From: Owenia fusiformis
Taxonomy: Eukaryota > Annelida > Polychaeta > Sabellida > Oweniidae
Length of the DNA stretch: 64,000 nucleotides
Direction: 5' to 3'
Assembly (NCBI GenBank): GCA_903813345.2
Contig: CAIIXF020000009.1
Coordinates: 31,253,259 to 31,317,258 of the forward strand
In this document: in pieces, positions 28,301-36,071 of the stretch
Layout of the letters: each line of letters opens with the position of its first letter
Position numbering within the stretch: position 1 is the stretch's first letter
The notes under the pieces: generated by a model
Told to the model about the DNA's origin: nothing
Database searches by the model: none
The model's input: the letters and a program-made list of their open reading frames with translations, nothing else
Position numbers and translations under genes: made by a program

Positions 28301-31300
28301 CATATTTTAAGTGTTTATGAAATATTCTAGTTTATATTGTAATTGTCTCGTCTTTCGCATAATAATGCCAGAAAAGAGCTTTATCACCTCCTTCGAACTT
28401 TCACCGCTTCACCAATTTTCTGAAATTGGGATTTCTGTCTTAGCCATTATTTGAATAATTTCTGGATTGCTTTCACCTAGTTTATCATAATAAGTCAAAT
28501 TTACACATTTTCTTAAATAATTTTGTCATATTTGATGAACTGATTCGCGCATTGGGTAGATTTTCTGTTGAACAGATTTTCTATTTTACATTGTTGAGTG
28601 TTGTTTTGTGTTAGAGCATGCCTCCGTGGAAAATGAGATATCTCCACTTAAAGATCATGAAGATTCCTTAATCAATGAGAAAGTTATTCCAAAATTAGTG
28701 GGTGACATTTTTGTGTCACCCTGTATAGCATGTATAGTATTCACCCTATGCAGACAGAGCCTGTGGGAAATATTGGGTGCGGCGCAAATGAGCGGAGGGT
28801 GCGGAGCTAACGGTCATTTTTGAATTTAAAATTGGGATATTTCTGAAACTAAGCCGTTTTGGGACTTCAAATATACCAAGATATGTGTATTTGACACCAA
28901 ATATCAATAAAATTGTGAAAATAGTAGTGCAATTCATTTTATAGCGACGCAGTATGCCTTAAACATTTCCCAGACCTATATATTTTGAGACTATCCTTTT
29001 AATACTGCGTCCCCAGCATTCATGAAAATGGTGTTCAAGATACACTACCCATGCAAATTATTTTTGCATCTTGGAAGCCAGGCAGTATCTGTGTGATTTT
29101 ATAAAAATTCGGAAATGTTCTTCAGATATGAGCCCCCTCTAAATATTGGGTGCGGAGGTACGTTTATGGAGCTCCTCCGCACCCAATATTTAGAGGGGGT
29201 ATTGGAAAGTAAAAAAGACTACAGTCGCTTTTGCTAATTTGTTTCATTAGAGCAAGTCACTAGAGCATACACTTAAAGAGACATTCCAATTTACGAGTTA
29301 CATAATACGCCTTGTAGCAATATCGGTAAGTTGAATTCCGGTTAATTTAATCGAACATCTCCCAGAAAAGGATATGACATCCGTGACTCCAATATCACGG
29401 TGTCCAACCTAAACGCTCTTACATGCACGACGGAGCGTTTCATTCACGCGGAAACGCTGCGGAGTGAAATAAAATGGCGGCTAATGAAGAATTCCCATTA
29501 TCACGGTGTTATAGCATGACGGTTACGTCAAGGCGATTTGCAAAATTTTGCGGTTACGATAACAAAAAATGGCGGGTGGGAAAGGCAGCATGTCCTCTTT
29601 CTCGCCTGTAGGCAATTATCACAGATAAGATTTCCTTTTAAACTAGTTCCATTCGGTGACGTTTATATGGATGGTTATAAAGACTGGGTCAAATCTGCCA
29701 GGTGGTCTACAAGAAGCAGAATATAAGCTGTAGACCTACCGACTGAGATATCCAAGTTTATAATTTTTGGTTCATTCTCGTGTTTTCTCAGTACAAGTGC
29801 CTCAGAGCAACTCAAAATATTAACTGTAAGTAAACTGTGTATAAACAAGGCATATTGGGGAAATCGTCAGACGGCTCATCATTCCCTCCGCCATTTTTCC
29901 TACTCCGGAACGTTTCTTTGTTTAGTTTCAGTAATGAAACGCTCCGTCGTGCATGTAAGAGCGTTTGGGTTGGACACCGTGCATATACTGATAAACGTTA
30001 CAACACTCAGAACAAATTATTTTCCACCGAGAACATTCTTGCTTTAAATTCAGTATAAACACATTTCGAAAACGCTTATTGCTTTAAATCCTTGCACGGC
30101 CTTAACGTTGTTCCATTGTATATGGAATATTCCCTGGACTAAGTTAAAATTGATGGACACTGGGCCATAATTCTTATTTTCTAAATAAAAGGTTATAACT
30201 AAGTGTTTCTGTGAGTAAAAGAAAAGTTAAATATACTATTTAGTGTGTTTTGGAATTTTTTCTTGACCTAACTAATTTTAGTTTCTGTTTATCTAGCCAC
30301 ATTTGATATGATATCATTTGATCATGTCCGTCCGTATGTCCGTCCGTCTTGGCGATAACTCAAATACCGACTGACGCGCGGATTTGATTCAAATTCTATA
30401 GGCGTATGCCCTATGGGTGTAGGACCTTTGCTCGAGAAGGAATTTTCAATATGGCAGCTCAATTCAAAATGATCGTCATTTTTCGGAAAAAATGTAATCT
30501 TTGAAAACTCAAATACTAGTTGACACATGTGGTTCAAGTTTAATATGCTTGTGCTTAGGAACAAAGGAGCTTTGCTCATGAAGAGATTTTGAAAATGGCT
30601 GCCATTTTCGTAAAAAAGCGTAATCTTTAAGTACTCAAATACCAGTTGATGGATTTGGTTCAGATTTTATATGCTGATGCCTCAGGACACGGGAACTCTG
30701 CTCAAGAAAGAATTTTCAAAATGGCAGCCGAATTCCAAAATGGCCTCCATTTTCGTAAAAGGACGTCATCTTTGATAAATCAAATACCAGTTGAGATATT
30801 TGGTTGAACTTTTATATGCTGATGCCTAGAGACAAAGTTGCTCTACTAAAAGAAACACTGAACTTGGAATTTCTAATTTTATAGGCGTATGCCTTATGGA
30901 TGTAGGACCTCTGCTCGAGAAGGACTTTTCAATATATAAAATAGGATTTATTTGTACTGATGCCCTTTTAGGGCCAAACGTACATCCAACATTCAATTTT
31001 CAATATAATATGGCAGCTCAATTCAAAATACATTTTTTTGTAAAAAATGTAATTTTTGATAACTCAAATACGAGTTGACCGATTTTGTTCAAATTGTATA
31101 TGCTGATACCTAGGGATACAGCAGGAGCTCTGCTCAAGAAGGAATTTTCAAGATGGCCACTTTAATTTGTATGGGCGATTGGTCATACGTATAGGTTGGC
31201 GTTTCGATTTTATATGCAAGCTTAAACTCCCTATTGTTCACTTTGTGTCATGTTTTCTTTGACGATGTTTGCTAGAATGAACGGTTGTAGTACAGCAACA

Positions 31301-32004
31301 GTTAGTATAGATGTGAATTCTATTGCACATCTTGACATTAAATACATTATCGGTTAATATGCTCAAGACATTATCATGGATATTAGCCTTCATACGCGTA
31401 TTTATTCAGAACATCTATATCTTTTGTAAAATCAATAAATCTTTTTGTTCTGGAAGTATGGTTTAGAAATTGGATTCAAATGGACGTCCAGCTGACGATA
31501 AATGTATATAATACTTTAATGAACTGAATTACATCCATCATGTATGATGTCTTGTAGGATCGGTTTTGCCTCTTTGGTTTTTTATTTGTTAATTTTTCCT
31601 ACAACAGACATAAAGAGCCCTCTTACGTTGCCCCTCTATGGAAATGGTGAACATTTGCAGTTCACCAGACCACATTTGTCCCCCTGGAGGATCAATGCTT
31701 CATTTAAGTTACGTTGTCATTAAGAAAACGCAGAATGAAAAATGAATTAAATTTTCAGTAGGTCAAGCTGGTTCTTCGCGTCAGAATAGAAGATCGAACC
31801 ACATTTGAAGCGTGTACACATTATGACTCATATATAACCTAGAAGTACTATTTTTCGATTTTCCAGGCAAATGATGAGTTCCTTGCAAACAATATTGCAA
31901 GAGTAAAAGATGTCGAACTTCTCACTGGGCTGGAGTTCTTCCCAAATATGAATCAAGAACAGGCCGTGAGGGTTCGCACCAGCCTACCAGAAGCACTATG
32001 GTGA
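1204..32004 (+). CDS. ENPP: ENPP1/ENPP3-like ectonucleotide pyrophosphatase/phosphodiesterase, 17 exons, 5' end outside window
   Basis: ENPP1/3 proteins are zinc ecto-enzymes that hydrolyse extracellular nucleotides (for example ATP to AMP and pyrophosphate) and related phosphodiesters. Exons I joined: 1204-1375, 1556-1675, 5174-5249, 5393-5426, 6047-6185, 6578-6686, 7986-8138, 11693-11846, 12451-12517, 12974-13061, 13324-13505, 16174-16392, 24798-24936, 25719-25799, 26038-26167, 27737-27890, 31867-32004. Every junction is GT/AG and the phases agree, giving about 717 codons. Visible motifs, in order: SLDGFRAEYL (zinc Asp), YPTKTF (Thr nucleophile), FWPGSD (substrate pocket), EEPDSSGH (zinc Asp and His), TADHGMG (zinc Asp-His), GGSHGYDE (zinc His), then the nuclease-like domain ending DVELLTGLEFF. 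Family members have about 190 further N-terminal residues (cytosolic tail, transmembrane anchor, two somatomedin-B domains), presumably encoded upstream of the window. The stop falls where ENPP1/3 normally end. Oddity: the conserved Asn of the 'IIDN' motif is Gln here. ENPP1 and ENPP3 cannot be told apart from this. Confidence 0.93.
1556..1675 (+). CDS. ENPP: ENPP exon b
   Basis: Exactly 40 codons, phase 0 at both ends. It encodes GLYPEDHGLIDQNMYD and ends in WWQGEP. In the family the residue after 'IID' is a conserved Asn that contacts the substrate phosphate; here it is Gln followed by Asn. Confidence 0.93.
1713..2600. repeat. Degenerate inverted-repeat element in ENPP intron
   Basis: CTCCCCTTCATAAGTTTGGC (1720-1739) and the block near 1763-1790 reappear inverted, in the mirrored order, at about 2569-2596 and 2411-2444. 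The arms are interrupted and diverged. A third partial copy lies at about 5303-5345 in the next intron. Confidence 0.5.
2738..3090. mobile_element. MITE-like element with inverted ends and a 29-bp palindromic minisatellite core
   Basis: The ends TATTATCCTACACTTAGTGT (from about 2738) and TAAGTGTAGGATAATA (to about 3090) are inverted copies, with similarity continuing inward. The core 2815-2988 is about six copies of a 29-bp unit, each nearly palindromic (GGAG-ATATCGT / ACGATAT-CTCC). No coding capacity. Confidence 0.65.
5174..5249 (+). CDS. ENPP: ENPP exon c: FWPGSD substrate pocket
   Basis: Encodes FWNTVMRQGKRANAMFWPGS followed by DVEIQ, equivalent to the family's 'PIWVTA...G...FFWPGSDVEI' segment. 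Acceptor ctgtag, donor caag|gtatga. It leaves one base of the next codon. Confidence 0.92.
5393..5426 (+). CDS. ENPP: ENPP exon d (34-bp microexon)
   Basis: Short exon between ttttttag and gtaagt. With its neighbours it encodes GMRPNVWFPYDG, matching the family 'G.fP..Y..YNGS' stretch. Its phase (2 in, 2 out) is what both neighbours need. Confidence 0.85.
5717..5860. repeat. Hairpin repeat with C-rich/G-rich stem
   Basis: GGCATTTAGTCTTGCTCAAAGAC-type sequence is repeated inverted after a poly-G run, closing a stem that also pairs CCCCCCTCC with GGGGGGG and ACTCTCT with AGAGAGA. It lies in an ENPP intron. Confidence 0.55.
6047..6185 (+). CDS. ENPP: ENPP exon e: EEPDSSGH zinc ligands
   Basis: Begins after aaattag and encodes SFPYTERVETVLGW (family 'SVPFEERv..vL.WL'), then LYFEEPDSSGHSVGP, which contains a zinc-binding Asp and His. 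An acceptor 21 bases further in (after gagag, exon start 6068) keeps the frame, but it would delete the conserved SFPYTER segment, so I chose the upstream one. Donor gag|gtatg. Confidence 0.9.
6578..6686 (+). CDS. ENPP: ENPP exon f: TADHG zinc ligands
   Basis: Acceptor ttgtag; ends at the first base of the Gly in TADHG. Encodes VLDALIIIDEMIGLIMDGLQ and, at its end, IIITADHG, whose Asp-His pair binds zinc. Confidence 0.93.
7986..8138 (+). CDS. ENPP: ENPP exon g
   Basis: Begins by completing Gly of ADHGMGQ and continues through QVVYMRDYIFMNDYYIYTGP. This is the segment after the zinc Asp-His in ENPP1/3 that carries the conserved Cys ('GMe.gsC') and the 'yGP..R' turn. Donor c|gtaagc. Confidence 0.92.
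8669..9215. mobile_element. Tc1/mariner-type MITE
   Basis: Inverted ends CAGGGTGGGCCAAAA with TA dinucleotides on both sides (8667-8668, 9216-9217). Typical mariner end sequence; no transposase remains. A solo right end of the same kind (TTGGCCCACCCTGTA) lies at about 43030-43044. Confidence 0.85.
9308..10389 (+). mobile_element. Decayed mariner element with long (~190 bp) terminal inverted repeats
   Basis: Ends CGAGGGGTGATCCAAAAGTC and its complement, flanked by TA. The arms stay similar for about 190 bp, to the internal pair CCCTGCCACCCGGAACGG (9479-9496) and its complement near 10202-10219. The interior carries a broken mariner transposase (separate entry). Confidence 0.9.
9790..10055 (+). 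pseudogene. Mariner transposase C-terminal relic, frameshifted
   Basis: One frame reads LLPYAQYSIDMAPCDFLPF (mariner 'LLPHPPYSPDLAPCDFFLF', including the last catalytic Asp). A second frame continues FSKLKGGLKENVWYTLDEV, and after a stop reads KCVQIRGKYVEK, the usual mariner C-terminus. At least one frameshift and one stop, so it is dead. Confidence 0.88.
10932..11100. repeat. Four spaced copies of TTTACTCTAGTATGGATC
   Basis: The 18-base motif occurs with slight changes at 10932, 10988, 11026 and 11082 (spacings 56, 38, 56), all in one orientation, within an ENPP intron. No open frame is associated. Confidence 0.7.
11693..11846 (+). CDS. ENPP: ENPP exon h
   Basis: Acceptor attttag, donor ag|gtact. 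Encodes FPKRHHYAKHNRIEEV and DIDDGWFLTR, matching the family 'lPKRlHfAks.RIeP...ldp.WqL' block. The preceding intron (8139-11692) holds two transposon insertions. Confidence 0.92.
12451..12517 (+). CDS. ENPP: ENPP exon i: last zinc His
   Basis: Encodes YNAPLGCLGGSHGYDETFTS plus MH. The His of GSHGYDE corresponds to the sixth zinc ligand of the phosphodiesterase site. Acceptor gtttag, donor cat|gtatgt. Confidence 0.92.
12974..13061 (+). CDS. ENPP: ENPP exon j
   Basis: Encodes AIFLAHGPGIKSGVEIDAFD followed by NIEVYNMMA, the highly conserved 'alFv.yGPgFk.g.e...FeNIEVYNlMc' block. Usual splice sites (gttag, g|gtatg). Confidence 0.95.
13324..13505 (+). CDS. ENPP: ENPP exon k: end of phosphodiesterase domain and linker
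   Basis: Encodes LLGVTPSLNNGTSGTLNQML (family 'lL.l.PapNNGThGsLNhlL') and then the Cys-containing linker DCVCEAIE that leads to the nuclease-like domain. Ends in phase 0. Confidence 0.93.
14110..14850. repeat. Tandem duplication of a ~340-bp intronic unit
   Basis: The landmark GTTGAAGAAGGGGT occurs at 14141, 14477 and 14828 (spacings 336 and 351), and the intervening sequence is collinear and similar, so there are about two complete diverged copies plus the start of a third. The frames are broken; no gene is seen. Confidence 0.8.
16174..16392 (+). CDS. ENPP: ENPP exon l: start of nuclease-like domain
   Basis: Encodes YTNKTIVELDEQLI, then HAPYGQPLLV (family 'lPYGRP.vl') and MPLWSSVQVTSS. The donor may be either of two GT sites 12 bases apart (after 16380 or after 16392), both phase 0; the longer form is listed. 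It joins directly to the exon ending at 13505. Confidence 0.9.
17730..18657 (+). mobile_element. Mariner-like deletion derivative with long terminal inverted repeats
   Basis: Ends CAAGGGGCGATCAACAAATA and the complement of CAAGGGGTGATCAACAAATA, flanked by TA (17728-17729, 18658-18659). Arm similarity runs about 215 bp, to CCCGTGGTATGGGCACCTGA and its inverted match near 18475-18500. The interior keeps a transposase N-terminal fragment. Confidence 0.88.
18124..18386 (+). pseudogene. Mariner transposase N-terminal (helix-turn-helix) relic
   Basis: The frame reads TYQMLNKSFGNE, WYRTISEKPRRSAEDASRTG and DRIVTTYHELGMSYES. This matches the mariner pattern 'lqmL...yGde.lsr..vf.W...F..Gr.s.eDd.RsGRP' followed by 'DrRlT..elae.lgiSygs'. 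The catalytic half is missing. Confidence 0.85.
19053..19706. mobile_element. Inverted-repeat element filled with palindromic 'CACCTGCGGTATATGGCAT' repeats
   Basis: The outer ends GCATACTATTACGCGGTA (19060-19077) and the inverted CCGCGTAACAGCATAC (near 19688-19703) pair. Inside, CACCTGCGGTATATGGCAT occurs many times in both orientations, densest at 19465-19690. It lies in the 8.4-kb ENPP intron. Confidence 0.65.
20535..20734. mobile_element. Short MITE with GGCCCGTAGCCAGG ends, hAT-like
   Basis: Inverted ends GGCCCGTAGCCAGG / CCTGGCTACGGGCC, flanked by the direct repeat CTATCTA (20528-20534 and 20735-20741). It contains poly-G tracts. A longer relative lies at 44593-45130. Confidence 0.8.
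21050..22570. repeat. Diverged large inverted repeat
   Basis: CCACCTTTTGGTA followed by CTAGATTGATGATGTCGTC (21107-21165) reappears inverted as GACATCATCAATCTAG ... CCAAAAGGTGGTAC (22484-22541), and the weaker TCTGCGCATGT pair lies inside. Probably an old MITE or DNA-transposon derivative; no transposase is recognised. Confidence 0.5.
22842..23890. mobile_element. Mariner-type element with ~195-bp inverted ends
   Basis: Ends CAAGGGGCGATCCATATATT and complement, flanked by TA (22840-22841, 23891-23892). The arms remain similar to GTTGCCATGGTAACCTGTAT / ATACAGGTTACCATGGCAGC (22982-23001, 23722-23741). The internal frame on the minus strand (23359-23646) is not recognisable as transposase. Confidence 0.85.
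24425..24610 (-). repeat. Dispersed repeat, copy 1 (second copy at 62085-62290, opposite strand)
   Basis: Read on the minus strand, this segment matches 62085-62290: TAAGTCAATACAA, ATTTTCCAAAGTATTAT and TTACACCTA occur in the same order and spacing in both. Nature unknown; no coding frame. Confidence 0.7.
24798..24936 (+). CDS. ENPP: ENPP exon m
   Basis: Encodes MNGRPIDDDTACIRQDARL and ends RALLFTP, corresponding to the family region between 'MPLW.SYTV' and 'gFL.PP'. It is one of the less conserved parts. Acceptor tgtttag, donor a|gtaagt. The intron before it is 8.4 kb and rich in transposons. Confidence 0.88.
25719..25799 (+). CDS. ENPP: ENPP exon n
   Basis: Encodes FLGTTDNRLDAMVSSNMVPM then YRSFRD, the conserved 'yda.l.SN.VPMY..Fk' block of the nuclease-like domain. 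Acceptor tttttcag, donor a|gtgagt. Confidence 0.94.
26038..26167 (+). CDS. ENPP: ENPP exon o
   Basis: Encodes IWRYVQSMLLQYGQRFETVQ then SGPIFDYNYDGLADS, matching 'iW.Yfh..Ll.kya..rngvnVvsGPiFDynYDG', the hallmark of the ENPP nuclease-like domain (calcium site region in the family). Confidence 0.95.
26890..27585 (-). mobile_element. Mariner-superfamily element with decayed transposase N-terminus
   Basis: Inverted ends CAGGGCGTTCATAAAGTTCT flanked by TA (26888-26889, 27586-27587), arms about 40 bp. On the minus strand, 27210-27515 encodes FTKWTKTFTDSRTNGKDNA then RSVRPRTKSNEDQ, resembling the helix-turn-helix linker 'WvkkFeetGsv.dk..sGRPRt.rt.eni' of mariner-type transposases. The catalytic domain is missing. 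Confidence 0.75.
27737..27890 (+). CDS. ENPP: ENPP exon p
   Basis: Encodes VPIPTHYFVISTRCAG and TFIIPHAPSISNCM, matching 'iliPTHfFvVltsC....fIlPHR....esC'. Acceptor tttcag, donor atg|gtaaga, phase 0 at the end. Confidence 0.94.
29133..29199. repeat. Near-perfect palindrome
   Basis: About 26-base arms (CTCTAAATATTGGGTGCGG and complement) around a ~15-base loop. A half-copy, AAATATTGGGTGCGGCGCAA, lies upstream at about 28768. It is in the last ENPP intron. Confidence 0.8.
29396..29981. mobile_element. CACGGTG-ended element, copy A
   Basis: Ends CACGGTGTCCAACCTAAACG and the inverted GTTTGGGTTGGACACCGTG. The ends share about 50 bases with copy B at 36917-38185. Just inside the left end is AAAATGGCGGCTAATGAAGA, which opens a 45-codon frame (29474-29611) of unknown meaning. 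I do not recognise the superfamily. Confidence 0.8.
30361..31160. repeat. Diverged tandem repeat, ~125-150-bp unit
   Basis: The anchor CAAATAC(C/T)AGTTGA recurs at about 30361, 30510, 30636, 30781 and 31064. Each is followed by TTTATATGCTGATGCC-like and AATTTTCAAAATGGC-like blocks. A GTCCGTCC microsatellite adjoins at 30328. It fills much of the last ENPP intron. Confidence 0.75.
31867..32004 (+). CDS. ENPP: ENPP terminal exon
   Basis: Acceptor ttttccag; 45 codons plus TGA. Encodes ARVKDVELLTGLEFFPNM and ends VRTSLPEALW. The family ends with 'RV.DVE.LTGL.Fy....v..iL.LkT.LP.fe', so this is the natural C-terminus. I see no unambiguous polyadenylation signal close behind the stop. Confidence 0.95.
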   Translation, partial: ANDEFLANNIARVKDVELLTGLEFFPNMNQEQAVRVRTSLPEALW

Positions 32005-35000
32005 ATATGATGGAATCGACGGAAACAAAAAACAACAAGGAGTCGATAACGATAACTACCTATCAAAGTAAATAATTAATCAAATGTGACCTATAAATCG
32101 AAAGTATCGACTTTGACCTGAAATATATCGAAGAAATAATGATGTTATTGCTAAGTTATTATTTACAAATCAAAGTTACTGTAAACAATGTAAAATACTG
32201 CAGTTGTTTTGAAAAGTATAACTGAGCTGGAAATAGCTAGGAGAAAAAATATGAAAAAGAAGGTACCAACAGATGATTAGAGCGATAAGATTATAGAAGG
32301 ACACAAAATTTCGACATGTCCTAACAAATGTGGGATCCTGTAGAGATTTCTTACAAAGAATCATCAAAGTTGTCCGTCACATGATTCGTCTTAAAACTTG
32401 TAGACAAGATTAGGACGGAAAATCCAAAATGGCCATCTTAACATTTACCCAGAATGCCCAAAAACTAATAAATTTATTATTTTCGTACAGAGAATCATCC
32501 CATATAATTCGTAGACAAGACTTTTTACGAAGGTAAATAAAAATTGCCGGCAAAAAACATATATGTTTGGCCTAGTCCTTTTTACAAAATTATCGCAAAC
32601 AACTATTGTTAACAGTGATATGGCTTTCACAATACAGGATGCCTGAAATTATTTATAAAGCTACTAAATAGTTTAATTATGAAAACTCAAAAACACCTTA
32701 TGATATGACTGTGAAGCCGTTATTTGCAGACAATGATCTTAGCATTTGAAGCGATTTTGGAGAAAACTAAGGGACGGACGGAGATACGGACAGACTGACG
32801 GAAAGGCAGACATACAGACTCGCATAGGCCGACAATATGACTCCCCTCATTATTTTTTTTTGGGGGGGACATAAAAATGACCCAAGGAAAAATTGTGTAA
32901 GTAAGTATCGAATAAAAAGGATCTTGTTTTATGAAATGCCAATATATTATTGTTATATCGATACTCAGCATTGATACCAGTGTCACTATTTGTATATGTA
33001 TTGTTTATGATATTTGTAAATGTATTCAATATCAATAACTAGTTGTTATTCCATGTGTGGTGATTTATTATCGATGTTTACACACAGAGCCGAAGACGCT
33101 ATGCTCTGTTTAACATCATACCTTCCGAACATAGTGCTATACAGAACTCGTTCCTCACAGATATTCTTTATCTTGATCCCTGTGGTTGGTGGAGGAAATA
33201 AATTTCAATTTCGTATTTATTTTTGTAATAATCATTGGATAAATATAAATCATATGATGGTTGATTTTTAATATGGATTTTATTGCAGGTTAATAATGAT
33301 ATTGACCGAGGGAAATATATCTTATTTCCATATGCTTTACCTTATACATCTATTCAATATCTTCATATCTAACATCGTTGTATCTTTTGTGTAAATAATC
33401 TTTCAGACACTCAAAATATGTTCTATATAGTATATAAGCGTAGACATACCAAATTGAGGTTTTTGATAAAGTTATTTATCATTTAAGATAAACTTTTGAA
33501 CCAGAGGGTAGTTGAATCGCAAAACGCGGCCATTTTAAATATTGCGTTTCCGGTTCACAGAGAAATTGTATTTATACCAAACATATTGTCGCACAGCATA
33601 TTTGTATAGTTTCTGTTGAAAACAAAACACGATATTTTATACAATTTTAGTGTTTAATCTGATCTTATTCTTGCTGTCACATCTGCTATTTTTCTGCAAA
33701 ATGAGACCCTTGTGTTAGCATCTGTTGATCAAGGACATTGATCAAATCACTTGATATACTAGCTAGTAATCGAGGATGAAAACAAGCTTCGTTCTCGAGA
33801 ACCGAGATGTTACCGCTCAGAGAGAAATCAGAATGACGGAATGTCTATTAGATTCACCAGGTTCCATAACTTAGCTCATCTCGTTCCAATTTACCTCAAG
33901 ACGCATAGGTTACGATTCACAGCTGCAAATGACAATCGCATGGCTTGATAAAAGCGGTGAGCAATGAACACTAATTAACAAAATAAAAACTAATGAAACA
34001 ATTTGGAATGGAATTTTGTTTCTCATGAAGCGTATTGCAGATATATATAATCGGCCGTGGACAGAGCAAAGACATATAATAAATATCATATGTCTCTGAG
34101 CAGAACTATGAGTTAAGTATTAGCTTTGTAATGGAATATGTATTGTAGGACTTAAATGGCGCCAGGGGACTTTACATTCGGATGATAATTAATGTTATAA
34201 ATCAAGGATTAGGTCTACCTCAATTTGTGGAGCCACAAATATGTAAGTAAGGCACTCATCCCGGTATTTTCTTTTTATTACAATTTAGATTACATCTACC
34301 TATTAATATCAAAATGTTTGGAAGTGTTTGAATATCCTTAGATACTTAGCTAATGATCATTGTAAGACATAGTTTCTCGAAAATTTACTTCAATATCAAA
34401 AATTTCCGTGCATTTCGATTCAATCACCATCAATAATCGCATTGAATGGAATGGACTAACTGGTATATTTTTGTATTTTTTCATTATTTTATCAGAGTTT
34501 TTAATTGTTTGACATCGGAATGTTTAAGCTAGTATATAAAATCGAAACGGCAACGCATACGTATAAATTGCCCGTATACAAATACACGTAGCTTCCTCAC
34601 TTAAGGTAGTACTTCACAGTGTGTCAGTTTTTTTTCTACAATTCAGATTTTCTTGAAAAAATCTAGTTAAAAGATAAACTTAGTGAAAAAATGTTTTAAT
34701 CTAACATTGCTCTCAATGGGAAATTCTTTTTTATTTTAAAAAAAATCCTGGAAATGGTATTTCTCGTTCTGAACACAAAACTCCGAAGCTGAACGGGTAT
34801 CTGAAGTAAACTAATTTGCGCTTGTTTTGTATGCGCGCTATACATTGCTATATTGATTCATGTACGTTCCGTTCTCGGTTGCTTTGTAAAACATTGCTAG
34901 CTTAAACTCTCCATTGTCAAGGACATTCCGTGGATGTATTTTCTCATTTATTTTAAGTGTCATATTTAATACAAGTAAACCTTATTCAATGTTCCTTCAA

Positions 35001-35005
35001 TCATA
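32005..35005. other. Intergenic, no gene recognised
   Basis: AT-rich sequence after the ENPP stop. A GGACGGAC microsatellite lies at 32770-32800 and a G-run at 32862. A block near 34523-34585 (TATAAAATCGAAACGGCAAC) is an inverted partner of 31190-31215. No frame has protein-like composition. Confidence 0.6.
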
Positions 35006-35007
35006 TA

Positions 35008-36067
35008 CAAGGGCCGAGCAATATATTCGCTACTTTTTGCTTTATTTTCTTTCATATTTTTTCATTTCTATTGAAATTTAGCACAGACATGCAGTGAAGA
35101 ATTCTGCATCTTTTGATACCATTTGTGAGCCAATTACTATATACAGCAAAACATTCTGGTTGTCATAGCAACGTGAGTAGCGGGTCACCGGAGCTGCCCA
35201 TTATTTTACCGCAACTGCACATACAACAATGTCTTTATATGCCCATTTCTCCTTACGAAAACATTCAGTTTGGGTAATTTTTTTATACATTGTTTACTGG
35301 ACATTACTGGACACTGACCTTATATTCAGAACAATGCATAAAGATAGCATCAGAGTGAATTTAGCGGAATCTAACTGCCAAGAGGAAAGAAGGGCAAATG
35401 ATCAGCATATTCACTAGGTTCTACTCTCAAATTGTTGGTTTACAGCCTGACCTGACATCATCAATTGAGTTACGGCCAAGTTGAGACCTTTTGAACCAAT
35501 ATCTAATGAAGTAATAACATTCACAATCTTCTTCATATGTACAGGTAGCTCTTTAGTCCTCAACAGCTTCTTTTAATGTATGTTCCTTTTTCACTGGTCT
35601 AAATAGAAGCTGTTCTCTTAGCTTTGCATTCATCATGTTTGTTTCATGTTTGCAACTCAGTAAGCACAAGTCTCCCTTTGTGATGCACACACGGATCAAC
35701 TGTGACCTCTTCATTGTTTCAAATAAATATCTGTGACATCACAAACATTGTTTTGAATATTTTGTAAATATGGAGTAAACAATGTATGTGTATAAAAAAT
35801 TACCCAAACAATGTTTTTGTGTGAAGATATGGGCATATAAAGACATTGTTGTATGTGCAGTTGCGGTAAAATAATGGGCAGCTCCGGTGACCCGCTACTC
35901 ACGTTGCTATGACAACCAGAATTTTTTGCTGTATATAGTAATTGGCTCACAAATGGTATCAAAAGATGCAGAATTCTTCACTGCATGTCTGTGCCAAATT
36001 TCAATAGAAATGAAAAAATATGAAAGAAAATAAAGCAAAAAGTAGCGAATATATTGCTCGGCCCTTG
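35008..36067. mobile_element. Mariner-type palindromic element with ~290-bp, nearly identical arms
   Basis: Ends CAAGGGCCGAGCAATATATT and complement, flanked by TA (35006-35007, 36068-36069). The arms 35008-35300 and 35776-36067 match with only scattered differences and small indels, so the insertion looks young. The 475-bp loop has no recognisable transposase, and the reading frames in the arms are incidental. Confidence 0.85.
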
Positions 36068-36071
36068 TACA

